NCBI RefSeq assembly: GCF_019175285.1
Contig: NC_056527.1
Coordinates: 106,643,179-106,707,178, forward strand
Length of the DNA: 64,000 bases
Reading direction: 5' to 3'
Source: Sceloporus undulatus
Taxonomy: Eukaryota; Chordata; Lepidosauria; Squamata; Phrynosomatidae
Position numbers and translations under genes: made by a program. Each line of letters opens with the position of its first letter. Within the stretch, counting starts at the first letter, position 1. The notes under the pieces were generated by a model. It was not told where the DNA came from. It did not search any database and saw only the letters and a program-made list of their open reading frames with translations. This document shows positions 42,201 through 52,000 of this stretch, one piece after another.

Positions 42201-45200
42201 TCATGATAAACGTTACAGGCCAGAAAATATGTTTCACCTTTTCATAGCCTCTCCCTCAAACAAGACCTAAATGCTTCAAGGTCTTTTCTGTCCATGGTCA
42301 ACTAGAGAAGGGCACAGGTTCCATATTCTAATCTACAAGGAGCAAACCATCTGCTATTTCAAATTCATGAATCTCCACTGAGTCTCACCCATGATCTTAG
42401 CAGCAGTGGAAGCTCCCACAATGATGGAGAGGTTGGGGGCAATGAAGGACATACGGGACTCCACATACTCATAGATGCGGTGTTTGGACTGATTCAGCTC
42501 CAGGGCCATGTCACAGGCCTCCTCAATGCGTTCTAGTTCTTCTTCAGTTAACTGTTGTCTGTAATGGTAAAAAGACAACACCTGACACTTGATTGATAGA
42601 TCATCACGGTCAGGAGTGCATTGGTTGTGTCTTCTTGCATGGCAGGGGGTTGGACTGGATGGCTCTTGAGGTTTCTTCCAACTCTTATGAGTCTATGATT
42701 CCACAATGTGCATTGTGCAGCTGCACATCTGCTCCAGATTCCTACCAATTTCAGATGTCCACTGAAGAACCCACCCCACCGCCACTACATAATGCCCACC
42801 TTACCCTTGAGTAGTAGATGCTGTAACACTGACCACCATAATTGTGGCATTTGTAAGGATCTGTTGAAGATTCTCATTGTTCTTGCATTTGTCCAAGCTA
42901 TTGCCTAGTTCCTGCAAAAGTTAAGACATACGAAGAAGACTTTAACTTTCAAAGAGACAGAACAGCAAGTAGCTACATCTGGGCTAGAATGAGAAGTACG
43001 GCCAATCTGCTGAAGTTCTATCTTTATTTGGGGAATTTTGGTTCTAAGAACAAGTAGTTTATGCTTTTGTGAAAAAGCATCAGTTTTGTCCTAGAGCCAG
43101 ATCTAGTTTATATCAACAATTGCAACAACGTTTATCTAAATCTATAGCCTTCTTCGTCCTCTAGCTGTACTAGAACTAAAGAAGTGAAGAACAGCAAATT
43201 CTGACCTCATCCACTAGCCTAATATTCAGGCTAATAGGATCCTAGCCTTCCAGGGGGAAAAACATGACATGGCAGAGACCAACCCATGGGCACAGCACTC
43301 ATGCTTTCTTTTACCCATGCCTGGGGGAAAAAAGTTCTCTCTAGACATTTTCTAGATCCTCCGGAACAATTGTATGGCATACTTCTGGTAGAAGTCATTC
43401 ATGTGAATAGTGTTAAATATATCTTAGCTTTATCCACAGTTTTATGTTTCCACAGTAATTCCGGGAATGTATCCCCCACAAATATTGAGGGAGGGGTCAT
43501 ACTGTATAAGCTTAAGGGAAACAATATCTTCATAAACTCCTATGGGAGCTTGTTTGGGTCAATACCAAGGTAAAATGCATTAAAGTAACACATATTTGAG
43601 ACTCTTAGGTTTATTCTCCCAACTTAATCATAAAGTAGATTAAAAAGAGCAATAATTTTCTCAAAAGCTGCCCAGTGAACTTTGAAGGCTGTGCTAGACA
43701 GTAAAACAAACCCATATAATCACTCTGCATATCTGAAGACACAATACCTTAACAGTCCGAATGTAATCCAGGGCATTGGGAACAAGGGATTCCAGTTCTG
43801 GAAATCGCTTTGAGTATTTGTCTCGAATAAACTTGTGAATAATGTCTGCAAAGAAAAAACCCAAAGACTAGGAATGCAAGCCAAGAGCAACAGAAATCAT
43901 CATTACATTAGAGAGAACAAATGCAGGCTTCTGGGTAAATGCTAGTATAGAGAGGTTTTAACATTTCTGGACTATACAGCATGGTGGAAAACATGTGGCT
44001 ATTCAGATATTCGTAAACAAAATTCCCATCATGTCTCATAACTGGTAAAACTAGCTGGGGCCAATGGGAGCTACAGTTCACTAACATCTGGAGGGCCACA
44101 TGCTCGCCAAGCCTTGTTGGTATTGACCAGTCTGGATAACATGTTGCTCAAGGAAGGGTTGACAAAAAAGCCTCTAAAATGTCTTATACTTCTGATACTG
44201 TGCAACCTAATACACACACACAGTCTGCACGCCAGACATCCACCTTCCAGCATTCTATTTACCAAATAAATCACATGCTCTTCTTAGAAACGCCAGTCTT
44301 CCCCCAACTCTATTGCTTGCCTAATAGATTCTGCTTTCCTCAGACCACTAACAAGTGACATAGGTATTGTTGCCAAGCATTCCCTCCTGCCCTGTCACCC
44401 CTTCCTCTTATCGAAAGCAAGCAGCCAAGTCTTTTACTCACTGAGCTCATTTTCAATCTCCACTGTGAGGTTGTTGGCATCCACAATAACCCTGTATTCA
44501 GGTGCAGCCTCCACTGGGCCTAGAACTGGGGAGAGCAGAAAGAAAAACTCAAAATGCTTATGTAATGAAGATAACAGAAGGGCAAGCAAAAGGGTACCCA
44601 CGCTCTCTATGTAAGTCAGAAGGATATGTAGTGGATTCTGCATTGCAGGAACCAGGAATGGAGTTCAGTAAACTTTTGTATTGTGACAGTGAGTGACCTC
44701 TTTTCCATGCCAGCTCTAAACTAGAGTGACTGCAGTACCTTCAGATGCTTTGGGTTGCTTGCTAATGTATTCTTCTATCTTCAGCATGATGTCAGCAAAC
44801 TGTACAAGAGAAGTACAAACAGATGTTAAGTTATGCTTTGTGGATTGCAGCCTTAACCTCAGCCGCTCAGCTGGTTCTCAAACTGTACAACAGGAATGGC
44901 AGATTACAGAACAACAGCTCATGATAAATCCTAGTTAAGAATACAGCCCAAATTTACACACTGAAGCCAGAAATCTCCTTCCTACCTACCAAAAAATCAA
45001 AATAGTGAATACTGAATTATTTCTGTCAAGGGTGACAATTTTTTTTTTGATTTTGCTATATTTTAAACCTTTACAGTATCAAGCCAGAATATGAACACTA
45101 TGGAGATTTTTATTCTATCTAAGCATCTTCATAATACTTCTACTAACACAGTGATTTTGTTTCCACAGGCTAATTAAACTGGTCATTGCTGCTGTACATG

Positions 45201-45393
45201 GGCCTGGCATTTCTCTCACCATTTTGCTGTCCCATAGCTTGGCAATGCTCTTTACTGAATCGGTTGCCAGATCCAGCTGCATCTCCTCCTGGACATCCTC
45301 AATGGGAGGCTCGTCCTCCTCATCTGCAAAGCTGCCATCTTCTTCCTCTGCTGCTTCCTCAAGGTCAGCCAAAAGCTCATCTGCTAAAGACAT
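36278..45393 (-). CDS. PRPF31: PRPF31, U4/U6 snRNP splicing factor Prp31 (13 coding exons)
   Basis: PRPF31 binds the U4 snRNA-15.5K complex and is needed to build the U4/U6-U5 tri-snRNP in the nucleus. Coding exons in transcript order: 45393-45220, 44799-44739, 44525-44442, 43845-43748, 42911-42805, 42558-42389, 41844-41687, 41590-41501, 40301-40174, 39658-39586, 38866-38738, 37600-37502, 36406-36278. They sum to 1500 nt, giving 499 aa, the same length as the human protein. The start is MSLADELLADLEEAAEEEDG with an acidic N-terminus. A NOSIC domain spans about 93-145 and a Nop domain about 190-335 (SRMSFIAPNLSIIVGASTAA and ACNIMLLGAQRKTLSGFSST). The basic nuclear localisation region RKKRGGRRYRK and the Prp31 C-terminal domain follow. 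The end is GIMSTS and TAA. All splice sites are GT..AG. The gene reads away from TFPT and towards CNOT3. Confidence 0.98.
38200..38345 (+). mobile_element. Possible LINE 3' end fragment
   Basis: TAAACTGTAAATCACCTTGAG followed by GGGAGGTGGGATATAAATAA is a common 3' end of old LINE/SINE copies in reptiles. It lies in a PRPF31 intron. Confidence 0.4.
40679..41050 (-). mobile_element. LINE reverse-transcriptase C-terminal fragment
   Basis: An open frame of 123 codons includes FQAKPLSQLLYGAQLGHYSS and EVVQSNFLRSIMQVPRW, a pattern I associate with the C-terminal part of lizard non-LTR LINE ORF2. The exact clade is not certain. It lies in a PRPF31 intron. Confidence 0.6.
42592..42702 (+). mobile_element. 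CR1 LINE 3' end fragment
   Basis: The segment contains TTGCATGGCAGGGGGTTGGA and GGATGGCTCTTGAGGTTTCT and ends TCTATGATTCC, the usual 3' end of CR1-like LINEs in reptiles. It is in a PRPF31 intron, 34 bp from the exon that ends at 42558. Confidence 0.7.
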
Positions 45394-45405
45394 AGTGGAT
45401 CACAC
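45394..45405 (-). other. PRPF31: PRPF31 5' UTR part of the start-codon exon
   Basis: On the minus strand an acceptor ending CCCTCCAG precedes 12 leader bases and the ATG at the complement of 45393-45391. An upstream non-coding exon must exist. The best donor seen is a GTGCGT at the complement of 46880, next to the CRE at 46944-46951, but this is weak evidence. Confidence 0.6.
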
Positions 45406-45924
45406 CTGGAGGGAAAAGGAGACAGGAAAAGGCATATAGAAGTGACATATATATATATATACACACACCTAAAATGTTGGGCATCCTTTGGTATTGGGCT
45501 GGGAACAATTCCTCTCACAGAGCAATTCCAAATATCCACCCAACAACACAGGACTCTATCCCTTATGTTGCTAAGGCCCAATTTCCCTCTTCTACCCATT
45601 CTTTAGCCTCTCTGACCTCTATAAAGTAGTCTCCCTTTCCCAGCTTCAAATTCCTCTCGTTGAAGTAACAGACTAGATCTCAGTTCTGTTCCTCCCTTGT
45701 ATATATCTCTTCTTTCATTACCTCCTTCGTATCTAGTTCAGCCCATTTTCTGCCTTTCAGGACACCAAAATCCTTTAATAATCTTATGTGGACATAATTT
45801 TGTTTTATGTTCAGCAGCAAGCCTGCCTTTGCACTGTCTCCTGTAGCTTCCCGTAGTAATCATTCCAAGTCCATTTTGCTTTCCGCTAGTAGTGCAGCGC
45901 CATCTCTCCCTTTGCAGTGACAAA

Positions 45925-46400
45925 CTGGCTTTCAAGTCATTTGTTTCCAACTTATGGAGACCCTAAAGTGATGGGAAGGGATGCTGAGATGGCTAGAAGC
46001 AAGGAGGTTGCAGATAAGGATGAGTTAGGACTGCCTAAGTCAGCAGTTCTCAGACTGTGGGTTGCAATCCCTTTGGGGGGGATCATCTAAGACCATCGGA
46101 AAACAGTAGCAACATTACAGTTATGAAGCAGCAATGGAAATAATGTTATGGTTGGGGGTCACCACAACATGAAGAACTGTATTAAAGGGTCATGGCATTA
46201 GGAAGGTTGAGAACCACTGGCCTAAGCGATAGATAACAGAACCCTATCATAGTTTTCTTGGCACGGCTTGTTCAGAGGGTTTGCCACTGCCGTCCTCTGA
46301 GGCCCAAAGTCTCCCAGTGGGTTTCCTTGGCTGAAAGGGAACCAGAACCCTGGTCTCCATGGCCTCTGTCCAGTGCTCTAACCACTACACCAGGGGCCCC
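45925..46400 (-). mobile_element. tRNA-derived SINE split by younger insertions
   Basis: The left part (TTTCAAGTCATTTG..TTATGGAGACCCTAAA) ends near 45968. The right part (CTATCATAGTTTTCTTGGCA..CTCTAACCACTACACC) begins near 46243. The SPIN-like element at 46041-46219 lies in the gap. Confidence 0.6.
46041..46219. mobile_element. SPIN-like hAT MITE with 8-bp target duplication
   Basis: The ends are CAGCAGTTCTCAGACTGTGG and, inverted, CAGTGGTTCTCAACCTTCCT. The interior includes CTAAGACCATCGGAAAACAG and GGGGGTCACCACAACATGAA, matching my recollection of SPIN and related hAT elements. The flanks are GCCTAAGT (46033-46040) and GCCTAAGC (46220-46227), an 8-bp duplication with one change. It has no coding capacity and sits inside an older SINE. 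Confidence 0.8.
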
Positions 46401-46507
46401 TGCCTGTGCTTCGAGGAGCCCTCAGGGCTCTTCCCAGGTGCTCCGCAGACACTCCAGGGAAATGGAAGAAATAAGAACTGAATGAAATTAAAGAGCAAGA
46501 ATATATT

Positions 46508-46509
46508 CT

Positions 46510-46536
<27 letters not shown>
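46508..46536. repeat. (TA)n microsatellite
   Basis: A TA run of about 28 bases, next to the Tigger-like fragment near the PRPF31 promoter. Confidence 0.85.
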
Positions 46537-46539
<3 letters not shown>

Positions 46540-46540
<1 letters not shown>

Positions 46541-46598
46541 CCATCCCTCCATATTTGCACCTTTGACATCTGTGGCTTTGATTATTCGCGGATTTGAC
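46540..46598. mobile_element. Tigger-like MITE fragment
   Basis: The segment contains CCCTCCATATTTGCACCTTT and ATTATTCGCGGATTTGA, words typical of Tigger-type MITE ends. The other end is missing; an adjacent foldback MITE follows. Confidence 0.45.
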
Positions 46599-46768
46599 CT
46601 GACTCAGTGCTGGGGAATCCTGGGAATTGTAGTTTATTGTGGCACCAGAGCTCTCTGACAGAGAAAGCTCGCTATCTCACAAAACTACAATTCCCAGAGT
46701 TCCCTAGCCTTGAGCCAAGGCGGTTAAAGAGCCTCAAACTGGACTGTTTCTGCCCTGTGTTTTGGAGC
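46599..46768. mobile_element. Foldback MITE, same family, copy 2 (left end reduced)
   Basis: It contains GAATCCTGGGAATTGTAGTT at its left and ACTACAATTCCCAGAGTTCC further on, then TCAAACTGGACTGTTTCTGC as the right arm. The left terminus is degraded or merged with a Tigger-like fragment. It lies at the edge of the PRPF31 promoter. Confidence 0.55.
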
Positions 46769-46819
46769 AGAGACGAAGTTCCTCCACTAAAGGCATCCCT
46801 TCCCAGAAGAACCTGAACT

Positions 46820-47000
46820 CAGCCTGACGAAGCTCTCCAGACGCTCCTCCGCTCGCTTCTGCTTCTTCCCGCAAACGCACCCTCGACGACGCCTCCTGTC
46901 CGTCCCACGTTAAAAACGTCACATGCCGCTCCGTCGCTCTCCGTGACGTCACAGATAAGGATCCAATCCCGCCGCACGAAACTGACGCGTAGAGATAGAA
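46820..47000 (-). promoter_or_regulatory. Probable PRPF31 promoter with full CRE
   Basis: The segment is CpG-rich and carries a perfect palindromic cAMP-response element TGACGTCA at 46944-46951. It lies upstream of PRPF31 at the expected place. The transcription start is not determined; a candidate first exon would run from about 46930 down to 46881. Confidence 0.5.
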
Positions 47001-47084
47001 AATTATAAGGTTATGCCCAGTGGCTACTTCCGGGTTCCAAATGCCTTCCTGCTTCAGAATGGTTTTTGGCAATAAACTAGGCCT

Positions 47085-47222
47085 CAGTGATGACTCTAAA
47101 CTGCGCTCTTTAAGGGATTTCGGACTTCAGCTCCCAGAATCCCTGACTATTGGCCAACATGGCTGAGGCTTCTGGGAGCTGCAGTCCAAAATCTCTTAAA
47201 GGGCACAGTTTGGGGACCACTG
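47085..47222. mobile_element. hAT-like foldback MITE
   Basis: The ends are CAGTGATGACTCTAAACTGC and, inverted, CAGTGGTCCCCAAACTGTGC. The arms repeat GGACT(T/G)CAGCTCCCAGAA. AACTAGG occurs at 47075-47081 and again directly after the element at 47223-47229, consistent with a target duplication, though the left copy is three bases away. Confidence 0.6.
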
Positions 47223-47228
47223 AACTAG

Positions 47229-47438
47229 GGCTACATCCACACTGCAGAAACAATCCAATCTGACACGAATTTAACTGCCACAGCTCATGGCTACAGAATT
47301 TTGGGAATTGTAGTTTTGTGAGACATTTAGCCTTTTCTACAGAGAGCTCTGCTTCCACAACATTTCCCAGAATTCCCTAGCCAGGGCAGTTAAAGGAATC
47401 TCAAACTGGATTATTTCTGCACTGCGTGTGTCCAGCCT
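47229..47438. mobile_element. Foldback MITE, same family, copy 3
   Basis: The left end has CACACTGCAGAAACAATCCA, and the right end has its inverse (TGGATTATTTCTGCACTGCG). The inner arms hold GGGAATTGTAGTTTTGTGAG and TTTCCCAGAATTCCCTAG. It lies between the PRPF31 and TFPT promoters. Confidence 0.65.
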
Positions 47439-47559
47439 TACAGCTGTTCCGACCAACTGCGAAGGAAGTAGGATTTCATCATAGAGATACCCAGAAGTGG
47501 AGCGATCCCCACAATACACGGTCCAGTTATACCTCTAAATTTCTATGTCTGTGGTTCCA

Positions 47560-47880
47560 AACACCTGATCACGTGACTGCCCTTCCTTGCGCATGCGCAA
47601 ACCCCCTTCTGAGGCCATTTCTTCCTTTGCCGCGAACTGGCTGTGCGTAATACGACGCGACAAAAAATATCCTCCCATTTTGGTGTCGTCATCAGAACGC
47701 GACATCCTTTCTCCTTCGCTTTAGAGTTTATGATCAAAGAGTTTCAGTAGTGGGGGGAAAACACATTTGCCGCAGGCTGTGTTACGTCATCAGTCAGCGC
47801 CCCCTTGGCTACGTCATCAATCTGCGCCCCTTTCATCCCAAAGAGCCTGGTTTCTCCAAAGGGACTGAGGAGAGTCAGGT
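47560..47880 (+). promoter_or_regulatory. Probable TFPT promoter: E-box, NRF1 palindrome, tandem CRE-like repeats
   Basis: CACGTGAC (E-box) lies at 47570-47577, and the palindrome TGCGCATGCGCA, an NRF1-type site, at 47588-47599. Two copies of TACGTCATCA lie at 47783-47792 and 47810-47819, inside a 27-bp direct repeat that also repeats GCGCCCC. A possible first-exon donor (GTCAG followed by GTGGGT) is at 47878/47879. Promoter use is inferred. Confidence 0.5.
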
Positions 47881-48052
47881 GGGTTGGATGCCTTAGGAAG
47901 CCTTTGTAGGGAAAATAGGTGTTAAATCTTAATTATTAGGTTTCTATTCAGCTTCCATGAATTCAGTTTATTATTAAATCTCTGTTTTGTGTATAAAAAG
48001 GACCAGCTTTGTCTACTTTCCATTCTGGTTAACACCACTTTAACAGCAAATA

Positions 48053-48262
48053 TGGCCCCTTGCAGATAGGCCAAAATGAAGCTGCTTTGGAGGTATGCTG
48101 TTTCAATGCTGCATGCATCCTAAGAGTCCAGAAGCCACGCCAAAGCTGCGCTTGCGCAGCTTTGGTGCGGCTTCTGGACTCTTAGGACACATGCATCATT
48201 GAAACAGCATACCTCCAAAGTGACCCAAAGCAGCCTTATTTTGGCCTGTCTGTATGGGGCCA
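48053..48262. mobile_element. Foldback MITE (long inverted repeat) with TA flanks
   Basis: Nearly the whole 210 bp is one inverted repeat: the outer ends TGGCCCC..GGGGCCA pair, and so do the central arms (AGAGTCCAGAAGCC with GGCTTCTGGACTCT). TA lies on both sides. It is between the TFPT promoter and its start-codon exon. Confidence 0.8.
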
Positions 48263-49090
48263 TAGTGTGAAGATGTTTAATTGCAGCCTAACTCCAAAAA
48301 GGAGTCTGATTCCCAATTACAAAGCCTGGTTCCTGCTCTTCAGCAAAGGAAATCTTAAAAGGCGCAGCCTATATTGAACCTGTACCTGAAGCAGGAATCT
48401 CACCTATCTTGAAACTGATCTTTGGTTTTGATGGCATTATGGTTTTCCTCCTCTTAGAGACTAAATTTCATTAAGTTACTGGTATAATTTTTTTAATGAA
48501 CTGTGCACTGAATTCTAACGTCTTGGAAAATGTTTAATTTTAGGGATGAAATGTTCAAACTGAGGTATGATATTTAAATACGAGTGTCTGAATACTTAGA
48601 GTTGTAAGTGACGCTACAAATTACACTAGTGGGTTGTACCCTGAGCAATGTCACTGCCATATTGTGAATGTACTTGTTAGCACTGGCTACAGCATTAGAT
48701 ACAGTGAGGCAGCTGCCTTGATCAGGGGAGGGAGCTATGACCAAATGCTAGAGCTGTGTGTATTTTACCACCTGTTTTGCATCCTCCAAGAAAGCATTTG
48801 ACTTGACATTGTCTATCTCTAAGTAGGTTTAAGTACCTAGTCCTCCAGTTTTCTCTGTTTGGAAGCTGGCTGATGAGCTGTCATATTGTTCATTGCCTCA
48901 GACAACAAAATACATTGGGCAGCCCTAGCCTTCATTAATCTTTCAAATGGTGTAGAGAAAATGGTGGCATATGAGAATGTGTGTGGGTATCTGAGTGATC
49001 CCTTATATCATCTCTATCTGCTCAGATGGGGGAGATGTTGGAGAGAAAGGATGATGATCATTAATTCATATGCCACTTTCTCTCTTCTAG

Positions 49091-49099
49091 AAAGCCATA
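49091..49099 (+). other. TFPT: TFPT leader bases before the ATG in the start-codon exon
   Basis: The acceptor CTTCTAG ends at 49090, so this exon begins nine bases before the ATG at 49100. A separate first exon upstream is required. Confidence 0.7.
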
Positions 49100-52000
49100 A
49101 TGGCAGCTGTTGGCTTTGAAGAATTCTCCGTTCCTCCTGGTTCTGAGCTGGCACTGCCTCCTCTTTTTGGTGGCAATATTCTGGAAAGTGAACTGGAGAC
49201 AGAGGTAGAGTTTGCAGATGGTGGAATACAAGAAGAGGAGGAGGAAGAAGGTGCCCTGCGGCAACAGGAGATGACACGACGCAAGTGCCAGGCACTTGCA
49301 CGCCGCTGCAAGGAGTTAGAACAGGTAGAGATTCAACTGCAGGGTCTAGACAGTTCTAGCACAGCAGGAAGCAATGAGCTGTCGCTTTGGCTTGGACTTT
49401 GCTTTTGGTTAAGCCATATGAACATGTCAGACTGCTTTATACCAAGTGAGGCCCCAGTTCATTTAAACCGATACTGTCTGCCTTGAGTTTCATCAGCCTT
49501 CCAAGGTTTTTCCCAGCACCTGTTAACATTAGATCATTGATGTGAAAAGTCCAGAGACTAAACCTGAGACCTTCTGCTGCCCCTGGTAAAACCCTTTTAA
49601 ATCATCAGGCAAAGCTTGAATAAATTACATTTTTGGATTAGAACTCTCAGAATCCTCAGTCAATATTGTCATTTGGGGATAAAAATGATCTACAAATGAT
49701 AGATATTTGTGGCTGTTTAATTTACATTCTTAATTTTGGGTTTAAACATGTTTTGTTTGGTTTTATTTCTTTCTTTTTTAATTTCTCTGATGGTAGTTTT
49801 TGAGGAGTCAACCTAGCAGTGAGAAAAAAAGATGGGGGGTAAGGGGGGAAAGGGGTGCATGGGGCAGTGAGGAAAAGGGGGATGGAAGTGGAGTCTTCTT
49901 CAGTCAAAGTATTGGCATGCAAGAAAGAAAAGGGAAATCCGTTACCTTTAGGACCATGGTGAGGGTTGCATGAAACTTCTTTTTTCAGGACCCCTTAAAA
50001 CCACCAGGCAGCCTCGCTGATCACTTCTTGTGGTGACGTCTCCTGCCTACATAAAATCACTCCCTTAGCCATGTCTAGTAGAGGTGGTGGCAGTTAGGAA
50101 ACTCTCATGAGGCTTGTGTGCAGCACATCACTTCTATGGCTTGGAGTTGTGCCATTTTGGAACAGACTGACGAGCGAGGAGTTAGAGGAAGAAAATATTG
50201 GAATGAGGAGAGAAGCATGAGAAGACCTTATGCAGACACCCATGCCAAGTCATAACTTGGTCTGTCGGGCTCAATATTATTTACAGTGATTTTCAGTCGT
50301 TCTCCAGCATTTCAGACAGGAGGCTTTCCAACTGAACACTGACAGGGACTGAACCTTCAGAATCAAGTGCTGTGTCACTGAACTGTTCTTTGGTGACCAC
50401 ATGAAAAAGCTTCCCAACAACCCTGCCTCATAGGCTGAAAGACAGCACATAGGCTAAACGCACTGACTATACTTTGAAGCTTTGTGGAGATAGGAGTCTG
50501 GGTCTCCCTGCATTAAGTCCACTCAACCACAGTACTTCTAGATGTAGGATGAGACTCTGAGAGTGGCAGAAGGGGAGTGAACTGTGCTAGATTAAATACT
50601 CAAATACCATATTCTATTAAGTGACATTGAAGAAGAGGGATAGTTGATTGGAAATGGGGGAAAACAAAATAATAAAGAAAGGAGACATTCTGGTGTATCC
50701 ATGTAACATCAGTCTACTTTTGCAGGTGAATGAGAGGATGTTAAATCGGTTGCATCAGGTCCAGAGAATAACACTACGGCTCAAACAAGAGCGAAGGTGA
50801 GTCTGGTCATGTTAGGAGTAAAGAGTTAAAGATCTTCCTATTCTGTCCATGGCAAACATAAACCAGCTTGATTAAACCCAAGTCAATTTTAGTGTTCCTG
50901 AGGCCTTCTGGCTGTATCATAGACTTCTGTGATGGCTGGAAATCATAGGCGGGATACACACCGCCATATAGTACGTATTGTATACGTACTAGGGTTAGGA
51001 AGGGGCGGTGCTTCTGCACCCCCCTAACCCTAGTACGTATACAATACGTACAAGATGGCGGCGCCCCTTCCACAGGGGCGCCGCCATCTTTACGTACTGG
51101 ACGCATAGTGTCCAGATGTGTCGTGGTGCCTATGACGTCGCGAATGCACCTACAGCGCCTCGCGACGTCATAGAGGCGCCGCAGAAAGAAGCTCCGAAAT
51201 GGAGCTTTTTTGCTCCGCGCAGGAGTCGCGCGGTTTGGCTGCTGCGGCTCCCGCGCAGAGCAAATGGCGCCGGCGGGGGAGCGCCGCAAAGCGGCGGTTT
51301 GTATCCCGCCATAGGGACTGTAGTCCAACAGTCCTGGAAGTACCTGTCTCAGTTAAGGCTATTTCTATTAGGGCAAGATTCTGTGTCCAGGCAAGAGATC
51401 TTCAGGAAGCCCACAAGAAGAGAATAAAAGGAACAATCTCTTTTAATGTTTGGTCCTTGGAGCCATACAGTAGCAATATTGTTTCTGAACATGGGGATTT
51501 CATTAACTACATGCCTAATAAAGCCTTCTCCCACATTTGTTAAACCCCATTTTAAAACAATCTAATCTATTGTGATTGGAGACACGGTGGCTCAAGTGTT
51601 TATGATGCTGACTCTGTTGATTGCAAGATTGGCAGGTTGGCAGTTCGAGACCCAGATGCCGTGTGATGGGGTGAGCTCCCATCACTAGTCCCAGCTTCTG
51701 CCAATTTAGCAGTTCGAAAGCATGCAAATGAAAGTAAACAGGTACCACTTCAGTGGGAAGATAAATAGCGTTCTGTGCAGACATGCTGGCCACATGATCA
51801 CAGAGTAGTCTTTGACAACGCTGGCTCTTCAGCTTAGTAACGGAGATGAGCACTGCTGTCTATGGTCGAACATGACTTGACAACCTTGTCAACAGGGAAT
51901 ATCTTTACCTTAATCTATTGTGACCTCTTGTGACAGGAAATTCCTTCCATTAATTACACACTGTATGAGAGTGCCCACATACGAGAAAGTTGGTGAGGAT

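Noticed and set aside
50991-51030. Interstitial telomere repeat (CCTAACCC)
   Set aside because: Only about 1.5 units, and it is part of the inverted arms of the hairpin element.
50807-51543. Open frames over the GC-rich element
   Set aside because: They read through inverted repeats in several frames on both strands, and none resembles a transposase.
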